Shown one piece after another: positions 28,634 to 35,193 of a stretch of DNA of 50,506 nucleotides. This stretch comes from Synechococcus sp. J7-Johnson (lineage in GTDB: Bacteria > Cyanobacteriota > Cyanobacteriia > PCC-6307 > Cyanobiaceae). Under the pieces are notes generated by a model, which was not told the DNA's origin, made no database searches, and was given only the letters and a program-made list of their open reading frames with translations. The stretch spans positions 1 to 50,506 of the forward strand of contig NZ_JAGQBU010000020.1 of the NCBI RefSeq assembly GCF_024345795.1, given 5' to 3'. Position 1 is the stretch's first letter, and each line of letters opens with the position of its first letter. A program made the translations under genes and the position numbers.

Positions 28634-29743
28634 TCAGACCACCACCTGCAACCGGGCCCGGTTGTTCTCCTGCTGGGCGAGGGGTTCGAGCACCTGGCGC
28701 TCCGGATCCGCCAGCACCAGGAGTTCATGGGCACCGGGCGCCAGCTCGAGCGTCAGGGCAAAAGGTTCCTCGGCGCCGGCGGCCAGCCAGGGCAGGCGCA
28801 GGTAGTGGTGGCCGGAGTAGCGGTCGTCGATCACCACCGCCACTCCCACATCGCTCACATCGAGCGTGCCCCGGTTGGTGATGGCAAACCGCAGCACGCC
28901 AGCGTCGTAGCTGGCCCGCTCCACCGCCAGGTCGGAGCCCAGGTGGCGCAGCTCCCGAAGCGGATAGAGGGCCAATGACTCCAGTCGCAGCAGCTGGGTG
29001 CCGGGGTGCTCATGGTGCAGATGGCCGCCGTGGCGCAGGTCGCTGCTACAGCCGTGCACATGCAGATGGGCGCCCGCCTGAGGCACCGTGACGCGCCCGC
29101 TCTCGGGCCGGGTGTCCCAGAAGCCGCAGCAGTCCCACTCCAGGCTGCGGCCCAGATAATGGATCGGATCGGCGGGGTTGCCTGGATCCCGCGGGGCCAG
29201 GCGGTAGTGCTGAAGGCTGGCGTAAAGACTTGCCCCCGCGTCTGGATCCACGGAGTCCGTGTTGCGGCGGCGCTGGCCCATGCAGAGCTTGGAGGCCACG
29301 GTGATCACCAGGCTGCTCCAGGTCGCCCGCAGGCGTACCCCCACGATCGGAGCTGGCTTGATCCGGCCCGACGCGATCGAGTCCGCGATCGCCTGCCCCA
29401 CCAGCTCCTGCAGCGGCACCCCGGCGCTGGGGCCCAGCCCGCCGAGATCCACCGGCTGGCGCAGGGCGCTGGCGTCACCGCTGAAGCACACATAGGGGAA
29501 GTGGGAGGACCCGTCGCCGGGGCGCAGCCGCCGGATGCCGCCATCGAGGGCCTGGCATTTGTAGAGGTGGGTGCTGGCAGCACCGGGCTGGTGCAGGAAG
29601 GTGAGCTCGCCGTTATCGAGGCTGGTGGTGGTGCCAAGGCCGAGCACATCGCCCTCGAGCGGAATGCGCTCCAGGGGCAGATGCTCGCTCACGTCCCCCT
29701 GGATCAGATCGCTGACCGTGTTGGCGATCGACAGGATCACCAT
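28634..29743 (-). CDS. acetolactate-decarboxylase-like protein with CARDB-like tail
   Basis: 369 residues from ATG 29741-29743. The first 265 look like AlsD/BudA acetolactate decarboxylase: LGLGTTTSLDNGELTFLHQ, YKCQALDGGIRRLRPGD, then AGAHLHVHGCSSDLRHGGHL. In the last segment H228, H230 and H241 have exactly the spacing of the three zinc ligands of AlsD. The C-terminal 100 residues resemble a CARDB beta-sandwich (VLRFAITNRGTLDVSDVGVAVVIDD, then a final LAQQENNRARLQVVV). No signal peptide. The AlsD part has an insert of about 50 residues before the zinc site, so the substrate may not be acetolactate. Overlaps the YciI-like gene by seven bases. Ends 12 bases from the HO-HemN stop. Confidence 0.6.
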   Translation of the reverse strand: MVILSIANTVSDLIQGDVSEHLPLERIPLEGDVLGLGTTTSLDNGELTFLHQPGAASTHLYKCQALDGGIRRLRPGDGSSHFPYVCFSGDASALRQPVDLGGLGPSAGVPLQELVGQAIADSIASGRIKPAPIVGVRLRATWSSLVITVASKLCMGQRRRNTDSVDPDAGASLYASLQHYRLAPRDPGNPADPIHYLGRSLEWDCCGFWDTRPESGRVTVPQAGAHLHVHGCSSDLRHGGHLHHEHPGTQLLRLESLALYPLRELRHLGSDLAVERASYDAGVLRFAITNRGTLDVSDVGVAVVIDDRYSGHHYLRLPWLAAGAEEPFALTLELAPGAHELLVLADPERQVLEPLAQQENNRARLQVVV

Positions 29744-30066
29744 GGGGCAGGAGCCTGAGGCGAAGCAGCCGCCGGGATCGCACCCGCCACCACCCGCCAC
29801 TCGTGCAGCACCCAGCTGACGCAACCTGAGCGGATCAGGGGATCGCTCAAGACGATGGCCTCGGCCTCCTGCCAGTCGCTGGCGTGGAACAGCAACATGC
29901 CACCGGCACCTTCACCGTTCATGCCCTTGCGCTCGCGCCAGTAGCCACTGCTGGCCTGGTGGCCGCGCCGCTGGAGCTCGGCAACCCAGTCGAGGTGTTC
30001 ACGCAGGTGCTGATCAAAATGGGCACGGTCGACCAGACCCTGCTCCAGCTTCACGAACCAGGGCAA
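29737..30066 (-). CDS. YciI-like protein
   Basis: About 109 residues of the YciI/YCII fold (ferredoxin-like dimer). PWFVKLEQGLVDRAHFDQHLREHLDWV starts it, and GMLLFHASDWQEAEAIVLSDPLIRSG is the characteristic second half with the conserved Asp-Pro. The start is probably TTG at 30064-30066, giving MPWFVKLEQG; a GTG at 30054 is possible. The frame stays open upstream to 30477 but with no conserved content. YciI proteins are small and mostly of unknown role. Translationally coupled to the AlsD-like gene. Confidence 0.7.
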   Translation of the reverse strand: MPWFVKLEQGLVDRAHFDQHLREHLDWVAELQRRGHQASSGYWRERKGMNGEGAGGMLLFHASDWQEAEAIVLSDPLIRSGCVSWVLHEWRVVAGAIPAAASPQAPAPW

Positions 30067-30328
30067 GGCGAGCCCCCGAAGCAACCGCCCCAACCTAGAC
30101 CTGAAGCCCGGTGCCGCAGCCTGAGTGGGGGCGCGCTGCTTGGCAAGGCCAGAAAAGTTGAGTAGAAATCCCCATAGGGAAATCCACGCTGGACCCGCAG
30201 GAGACGTTACATTTTGTAAGACGTTCCTAGGGGCGGGCCTGGCTTGGGTCCACCTCTTTTTTTTTGGGCGGTGGCAGGGCCCGCAGGACCGGAACCAGAT
30301 CGCTCCCCTTGCCCTGACACGACTGCCT
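30067..30328. other. intergenic region with a TTACA/TGTAA inverted repeat
   Basis: 262 bases. TTACATTTTGTAA at 30207-30219 is a perfect 5-bp inverted repeat with a 3-base loop, lying in an AT-rich island that may be the promoter of the minus-strand YciI/AlsD-like pair. GTTACATT resembles one half of the HLR1 element bound by RpaB in cyanobacteria, but the second half is missing. A run of nine T occurs at about 30258-30266. No other gene is visible. Confidence 0.35.
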
Positions 30329-30808
30329 TCAGAGCGGGTCACCGGGCAGGAAACGCCGGATGAACAGGTCAAGGGCCATCGGTCCGCAGCGGTGTTGCCA
30401 GCAGGTGTCACCCGGCAACCGCCGCCAGCACTCCACCTGGTTGTGGGGTTCAGCGCCGCCGACCAGATGCACCCCATAGCGATACTCGGCGTCCGCAGCC
30501 TGCTCCGCTCGGGCCAGGGCCTCCGCCCTGGGCTGGCTGCTCAGGAAGGAGGCCAGAAAGTCGGCGGCGTCACCACCCAGGCGCAGGGCGGACGCGAACC
30601 GCCAGGCGGCGCCGGTTGGGTAGCCGTCGTGGTGGAGGTAGAGATGGCGCACGGCAGCGCCGGGAAAGCCGGTGAAGGAGTAAACGGCGCGGGTGGCCAA
30701 GGGGGAGAGAGCAGCTGCAAAGATCAGTGCCACCGGCGTCTCAGCCGCTGATCCGGCCAGCTGGTCGGCCGATGGCCTTGTCGGGGCGGCTGCGCTGGTT
30801 CTGTGCAA
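30329..30808 (-). CDS. protein of unknown function
   Basis: Up to 159 residues; only TTG (30808) and GTG starts are available. A GTG giving MALIFAAALSPLATRAVYSF or a TTG giving MATRAVYSFTGFPG are the likelier starts. The conserved-looking core is AVYSFTGFPGAAVRHLYLHHDGYPTGAAWRFASAL, resembling proteins annotated 'hypothetical' in phages and bacteria that share the 'Y.HHDGYP.GA' motif. The C-terminus has QVECWRRLPGDTCWQH. Function unknown. Single gene, convergent with nothing nearby. Confidence 0.6.
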   Translation of the reverse strand: MHRTSAAAPTRPSADQLAGSAAETPVALIFAAALSPLATRAVYSFTGFPGAAVRHLYLHHDGYPTGAAWRFASALRLGGDAADFLASFLSSQPRAEALARAEQAADAEYRYGVHLVGGAEPHNQVECWRRLPGDTCWQHRCGPMALDLFIRRFLPGDPL

Positions 30809-30953
30809 CTCTCGTCAGCGCTGTTCTGAACCTGCACCTCCTCTACGGCGATGCCACCTGCTCGGTGTGGTGCCTGTTCAGTGCGCTGGTCTCCGACTGC
30901 CGATACAGGATCCTTAGGGATCCCGAAGCCCTGAGCCCGCCGGCAGGATCCCG

Positions 30954-31619
30954 ATGGATTCCACTGATCCCGCCCAGCTCCGCCGCGACTATCGCCGGGA
31001 GGACCTGCGACGGGCCGATCTGGCGGCCGATCCGGTGGCGCAGTTCCGCCGCTGGTTCGACCAGGCCGTGGCCGCCCAGCTGGATGAGCCCAACGCCATG
31101 GTGCTGGGCACCAGCAACGGCCAGCGCCCCAGCGCCCGCACGGTGCTGCTCAAGGCGTTCGACGCTCGGGGATTCGTGTTCTTCACCCACTACGAGAGCC
31201 GCAAGGCCACCGAGATCGCCGCCCACCAGGAGGTGAGCCTGTTGTTTCCCTGGTACGGGCTGGAGCGCCAGGTGGCGATCCTGGGGCGGGCCGAACGGAT
31301 CAGCGCCGCCGAATCGCTCGCCTATTTCCTCTCGCGCCCGATCGGCAGCCGGCTGGGGGCCTGGGTGTCTCAGCAGAGCGCCGTGATCGGCTCCCGCTCG
31401 ATCCTGGAGATGCAGTGGGAGGCGATGAAGCGCCGCTTCGCCGATGGCGAGGTGCCGCTGCCGCCGTCCTGGGGCGGCCTGCGGGTGGTGCCGTTCGAGT
31501 TCGAATTCTGGCAGGGCCGCACCAACCGCCTCCACGATCGCTTCCGCTACAGGCCCGCTGACCCGCAGGCGGGCGGGAGCAGCGGCGGGGCCTGGAGCAT
31601 CGAGCGACTGGCCCCCTGA
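30954..31619 (+). CDS. pdxH: pyridoxine/pyridoxamine 5'-phosphate oxidase PdxH
   Basis: Oxidises pyridoxamine- or pyridoxine-5'-phosphate to pyridoxal phosphate with FMN and O2. At 221 residues it is typical. [23 protein letters not shown] opens the fold; [21 protein letters not shown] and [18 protein letters not shown] bind [18 protein letters not shown] near the end is the conserved C-terminal segment. ATG 30954 follows a GC-rich gap. Separate from the sulfur module downstream (53 bases to the next ATG). Confidence 0.95.
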   Translation: MDSTDPAQLRRDYRREDLRRADLAADPVAQFRRWFDQAVAAQLDEPNAMVLGTSNGQRPSARTVLLKAFDARGFVFFTHYESRKATEIAAHQEVSLLFPWYGLERQVAILGRAERISAAESLAYFLSRPIGSRLGAWVSQQSAVIGSRSILEMQWEAMKRRFADGEVPLPPSWGGLRVVPFEFEFWQGRTNRLHDRFRYRPADPQAGGSSGGAWSIERLAP

Positions 31620-31639
31620 CCTACGTCCTGCTATGCGGC

Positions 31640-31649
31640 TATGCTCATA
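31640..31649. promoter_or_regulatory. candidate operator TATGctCATA before the persulfide dioxygenase
   Basis: A 4-bp inverted repeat with a 2-base centre, in an AT-rich patch 24 bases before the ATG of the persulfide dioxygenase-rhodanese gene. Another TATG lies seven bases upstream. Position and symmetry suit an ArsR/SmtB-type site, and such a regulator (34780-35124) ends the cluster. No test is possible here. Confidence 0.3.
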
Positions 31650-31672
31650 TCAGTTGTCGATCGAGCCCACCC

Positions 31673-32803
31673 ATGGCCGTCGCTCCCGCCAGTTCCTTTT
31701 CCCTCGCTGCCGCAGCTGGAGGCAACCCCCTGCTGTTCCGCCAGCTCTTCGATGCCGACACCGGCACCTTCACTTACCTGATCGCCGAGGTGGCCAGCGG
31801 CCAGGCCCTGCTGATCGATTCGGTCTTCGAGCAGCACGACCGTGATCTCGCCCTGATCCAGGAGCTGGGCCTGCAGCTGGTGGCCTGCCTCGACACCCAC
31901 GCCCACGCCGACCACGTGACCGGCAGCTGGCTGATGCACGCCGCCACCGGCAGCGCCATTGGCCTGGCCGCCACTGTCGGCGCCGAGAACGTGACCCTGC
32001 CCCTGCGACACGGTGATCGGGTGGCCTTCGGCGGCCGCACGCTGGAGGTACGCGCCACCCCCGGCCACACCGACGGCTGCCTCACCTTCGTGCTCGACGA
32101 CCACAGCCTGGCCTTCACCGGTGATGCCCTGCTGGTGCGGGGCTGCGGCCGCTGCGACTTCCAGCAGGGCAATCCTCACACCCTGTTCCGCTCGATCACC
32201 GAGCAGATCTTCTCGCTGAGCGAGCACTGTCTGCTCTACCCCGGCCATGACTACATCGGCCGCAGCGTCACCTCCGTGACCGAGGAGAAGGCCTACAACG
32301 CCCGCCTCGGCGGAGAGGCCGATGAGCGCGACTTCGTCGGCTACATGGAGAACCTGGAGCTGCCCCATCCGCGCCGGCTTGCGGAAGCCCTGCCCGCCAA
32401 TCTGCGCAGCGGCCGGCCCCTGGCCAGCACTCCCGATGCCGATGACTGGGCTCCGATCCAGCGCAGCTATGCCGGCCTGCCCCAGCTGAGACCCCGATGG
32501 GTGCAGAAGCACCACGACGACCTCTGCCTCGTGGACGTGCGCTCAGCCGAGGAATTCAACGGCCCCGATGGTCGGATCTCAGGAAGTCTGTTGATTCCGT
32601 TGCCGGAGCTGGAGCGGCGGCTGGGCGAGATCCCAGCAGAGCTCCCGGTGGTCGTGCTCTGCCATTCCGGCAGCCGTTCGGCCCTGGCCACCCAGGAGCT
32701 GATCAAGGCTGGCCGACCACAGGTGGCCAACCTGCGCGGTGGCCTGCGTGCCTGGCAGCGGGAAGGTCTTCCCTTGGAGCACAACAGCCCCAACCCTTTC
32801 TGA
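31673..32803 (+). CDS. persulfide dioxygenase-rhodanese fusion (ETHE1/Blh-PRF type)
   Basis: 376 residues. The N-terminal 240 residues are an ETHE1-type metallo-beta-lactamase fold with THAHADHVTGS, ATPGHTDGCLTFVLDD, LAFTGDALLVRGCGR and LYPGHDY, the iron-binding pattern of glutathione persulfide dioxygenase. Residues about 270-376 are a rhodanese domain with active-site Cys in VVLCHSGSRSA. Together they oxidise glutathione persulfide to sulfite and transfer sulfane sulfur. It is the first gene of a rhodanese-TauE set that could pass sulfite or thiosulfate out of the cell. Intact, start ATG 31673. Confidence 0.93.
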   Translation: MAVAPASSFSLAAAAGGNPLLFRQLFDADTGTFTYLIAEVASGQALLIDSVFEQHDRDLALIQELGLQLVACLDTHAHADHVTGSWLMHAATGSAIGLAATVGAENVTLPLRHGDRVAFGGRTLEVRATPGHTDGCLTFVLDDHSLAFTGDALLVRGCGRCDFQQGNPHTLFRSITEQIFSLSEHCLLYPGHDYIGRSVTSVTEEKAYNARLGGEADERDFVGYMENLELPHPRRLAEALPANLRSGRPLASTPDADDWAPIQRSYAGLPQLRPRWVQKHHDDLCLVDVRSAEEFNGPDGRISGSLLIPLPELERRLGEIPAELPVVVLCHSGSRSALATQELIKAGRPQVANLRGGLRAWQREGLPLEHNSPNPF

Positions 32804-32812
32804 GCCAGCACC

Positions 32813-33355
32813 ATGACCTCCCCGACCTCAGCTCAGCTCAGCCCCGTTCGGTTGAGCCCCCTCGACCTCAGCCGCCAGCACGGTGAACACAGGGTCACGG
32901 TGATCGACGTGCGCGAGCCGATGGAATACGTGGGCGGCCATATTCCCGGCAGCCACAACATCCCGCTCTCCCGCCTCGGCAGCGCCACCCTCCCCTCAGG
33001 GCCGCTGGTGCTGGTCTGCCAGAGCGGCACTCGCAGCGAGAAGGGCCTTGCCCAACTGCTGCGCGCGGGCCATCCTTATCCTCTCGCCGACCTCGAAGGC
33101 GGCATGAGTGCCTGGCAGCAGGCAGGCCTGCCGATGAAGCGACGCCAGGGCGCGCCCCTGCCGCTGATGCGCCAGGTGCAGATCGCCGCCGGCAGCCTGG
33201 TGCTGCTTGGAGTGATCCTCAGCCAGACCGTGTCCCCGGGCTGGATCTGGCTGTCGGGCTTCGTTGGGGCTGGCCTCACCTTTGCCGGCATCAGCGGCTT
33301 CTGCGGCATGGCCCGTCTGCTGGCCGCCATGCCCTGGAACCGGGTGCGGGCGTGA
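32813..33355 (+). CDS. rhodanese with C-terminal membrane anchor (YgaP-like)
   Basis: 180 residues. A rhodanese domain (about 15-108) has VTVIDVREPMEYVGGHIPGS and active-site loop VLVCQSGTRSEK. Two C-terminal helices (LVLLGVILSQTVSPGWIWLSGFVG) match the DUF2892 pair of YgaP. Sulfur transferase at the inner membrane. Nine bases after the dioxygenase gene; overlaps the TauE start (GTGA). It may hand persulfide to the dioxygenase or the exporter. Confidence 0.9.
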   Translation: MTSPTSAQLSPVRLSPLDLSRQHGEHRVTVIDVREPMEYVGGHIPGSHNIPLSRLGSATLPSGPLVLVCQSGTRSEKGLAQLLRAGHPYPLADLEGGMSAWQQAGLPMKRRQGAPLPLMRQVQIAAGSLVLLGVILSQTVSPGWIWLSGFVGAGLTFAGISGFCGMARLLAAMPWNRVRA

Positions 33356-34242
33356 TCATCGGCATCGGCATCAGCACGCTGCTGCTGCTGCTCAGCGGCG
33401 GACTCGTGATCGGTGTTCTGCTCGCCGTGCTGGGGGCCGGTGGCTCAATCCTGCTGCTGCCCCTGCTGGTGAGCGGAGCGGGCCTGTCCGCCAAGGAGGC
33501 CGTTCCGCTCTCGCTCCTGGTGGTGACCCTGCTGGCCCTGGGCAATGTGGGGCCCTACATCCGCCGCGGCCAGGTGGCTGTGCGGCCAGCGTTGATCCTG
33601 GGGGTGCCGGCCCTGGCAGGTGCCTGGATCGGCGGCAGCCTGGTGAAGGCCGGGCTGATCCCCGAGGCGGTTCAACTGGGGGTGTTCACCGTGGCGGCCC
33701 TGGTGGCCTCCTGGCTGCTGACGCGGCCGAGCAGGCCCGCCCAGAGCGGATCACCCCAGGCCCTCGCGGCCCAGGGGGTGCTGGTGGGTCTGCTCACCGG
33801 CATCGCCGGCGTGGGCGGCGGCTTCGCGATCGTGCCCGCCCTGGTGCTGCTGGCCGGCCTGCCGATGCATCTGGCCAGCGGCACCAGCCTGCTGCTGATC
33901 AGCACCAACAGCCTGGTGGCCCTGCTGGCGCTGGGCCACTGGCCCGCCGCCAGCCTGGCTCTGATGCTGCCCCTGCTGGCCGGCGGCGCCCTGGGTGCCG
34001 TGCTGGGCCAGCGGCTGGCCCAGCACCTGAGTGAGCGCCGACTGCGGGTCGGCTTCGCCGGCCTGTTGATCGGCTCGGCCCTGCTCACCGGCTTCGAGGC
34101 GCTGCACCGCCAGAACTACGGGCCTGTGGGGCCAAGCACAACCATCCACCGCTCAGCTCAGCCCGTCGCTGGGGCGGTGGGACCTGTGCGCCAGTCGAGC
34201 CAGGGCAGGCGGGGCACGATCGCCGGCGTTGCAGTTCGATAG
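33352..34242 (+). CDS. TauE/SafE-family sulfite exporter
   Basis: A 296-residue membrane protein with about eight helices in two repeats: VLLAVLGAGGSILLLPLLVSGAG and VGLLTGIAGVGGGFAIVPALVLLAG are the paired TauE motifs. It starts with GTG overlapping the rhodanese stop. The last ~40 residues after LLTGFEALHRQN are not part of the fold and overlap the convergent ICMT-like gene by 85 bases. In bigR-type operons such proteins are thought to export sulfite made by the dioxygenase. Intact, unlike the TauE relic at 161. Confidence 0.9.
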   Translation: MIIGIGISTLLLLLSGGLVIGVLLAVLGAGGSILLLPLLVSGAGLSAKEAVPLSLLVVTLLALGNVGPYIRRGQVAVRPALILGVPALAGAWIGGSLVKAGLIPEAVQLGVFTVAALVASWLLTRPSRPAQSGSPQALAAQGVLVGLLTGIAGVGGGFAIVPALVLLAGLPMHLASGTSLLLISTNSLVALLALGHWPAASLALMLPLLAGGALGAVLGQRLAQHLSERRLRVGFAGLLIGSALLTGFEALHRQNYGPVGPSTTIHRSAQPVAGAVGPVRQSSQGRRGTIAGVAVR

Positions 34243-34721
34243 GCGGCGTAATCCGCATGGACGGCACAGAGGCGCAGCTCTTCGCGGCGGGCCTTAAAGC
34301 CCAGCACCAGCGCCAGAGTGAGCAACAGAGCCAGGTGCAGCAGGCTTCCCCTGGCCAGCGTCACCCCAAGGGAGCAGACCAGCAGGGCCTGGTAGAGGGG
34401 ATGGCGGCAGCGGCCGTAGGCCCCGGCCGTCACCAGGGGCGCGCCGGCCATGGGCTCAGGCAGGGGGGTGAGGCTGTCGCCCAGGTTCAGCGCTCCCTGG
34501 CCGGCCAGCAGCAGGCCGGCGGCAAACAGGCTGAGACCCAGCACCCGCAACACGGGCGGCCAGCTCAAGCCGAGGGCGGCGGGGCTGGGTAATGCCGGCA
34601 GCAGGTGGGCCGTGATCAGGGCCATCTGGGCGATCAGCCACCATTCGCCGTGGCGGTTGTCGAGCAGCCCTCCCCAGCTGAAACCCCAGGCCTGGAGTCG
34701 TTGCGGCAGCGACCTGCCCAT
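34158..34721 (-). CDS. isoprenylcysteine-methyltransferase-like (ICMT/PEMT) membrane protein
   Basis: 187 residues from ATG 34719-34721, with about four to five membrane helices. The C-terminal part, LVTAGAYGRCRHPLYQALLVCSLG and ARREELRLCAVHADYAAYR, carries the G.Y..RHP.Y and E..L....YY.Y patterns of the ICMT/phospholipid methyltransferase family, which binds S-adenosylmethionine. The methyl acceptor is unknown. It is downstream of the ArsR-type regulator (58 bases) on the same strand and tail-to-tail with TauE, overlapping it by 85 bases. Confidence 0.75.
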   Translation of the reverse strand: MGRSLPQRLQAWGFSWGGLLDNRHGEWWLIAQMALITAHLLPALPSPAALGLSWPPVLRVLGLSLFAAGLLLAGQGALNLGDSLTPLPEPMAGAPLVTAGAYGRCRHPLYQALLVCSLGVTLARGSLLHLALLLTLALVLGFKARREELRLCAVHADYAAYRTATPAIVPRLPWLDWRTGPTAPATG

Positions 34722-34779
34722 GCGTGCAGTGCGGTGAATGGCTTCAGTCTGGCCACGAACGGCGCAGGAAGCCGCCGGC

Positions 34780-35124
34780 TCAGGCCGCCTGCAGCTGCAG
34801 TAGCTGGGCCTCAAGCCGCTGCCTGAGGCGTCCCTGCACCAGAGTGCAGAGTTCCTCCACCAGCTCGTCATCGGCGGAGTAGATCAGGCGGGAGCCGTCA
34901 CGTTCGCAGCGCACCAGGCCAGCGCGCTGAAGCTGCCCCAGCTGGCGGCTGATGTGCGACTGACTGAACCCGGTGGTCTTGATCAGGCTGGAGACATCCG
35001 TGGGCTCAGAGCGCAGCAGGCAGAGCAGCTGCAGGCGAGCCGGCTCACTCAGCAGCCGGAAAAAGCGGCTGATTTCCTCCATCAGCTCTGGGCTGGGCCT
35101 GGCTACATCCGCGAAAGCGCCCAT
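34780..35124 (-). CDS. ArsR-family regulator, BigR/SqrR-like (sulfane-sulfur sensor candidate)
   Basis: 114 residues. FFRLLSEPARLQLLCLLRSEP starts the winged helix, TGFSQSHISRQLGQLQRAGLV is the recognition helix, and RCERDGSRLIYSA is the wing. Cysteines at 35 and 93 are placed as in BigR and SqrR, where a pair in helices alpha2 and alpha5 forms a tetrasulfide and releases DNA. A third is at 73. It lies beside the persulfide dioxygenase-rhodanese-TauE genes, which are the usual targets. Sensing is therefore a good inference, not proof. The AT-rich stretch just upstream (TAATTAT) may be its own operator. Confidence 0.85.
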   Translation of the reverse strand: MGAFADVARPSPELMEEISRFFRLLSEPARLQLLCLLRSEPTDVSSLIKTTGFSQSHISRQLGQLQRAGLVRCERDGSRLIYSADDELVEELCTLVQGRLRQRLEAQLLQLQAA

Positions 35125-35193
35125 TGTGACTGGGTGACACTCGATTAATTATGCCGGGTCACGCATGACATGGGTACGCCCATGGCGACTCGC

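Noticed and set aside
30258-30266. Run of nine T as a terminator
   Set aside because: No stable GC-rich stem directly precedes it on the plus strand.
30772-31236. Plus-strand frame with a hydrophobic start (MALSGRLRWFCATLVSAVLN) before pdxH
   Set aside because: It has no stop before it runs deep into pdxH out of frame, so it cannot be a separate small gene.
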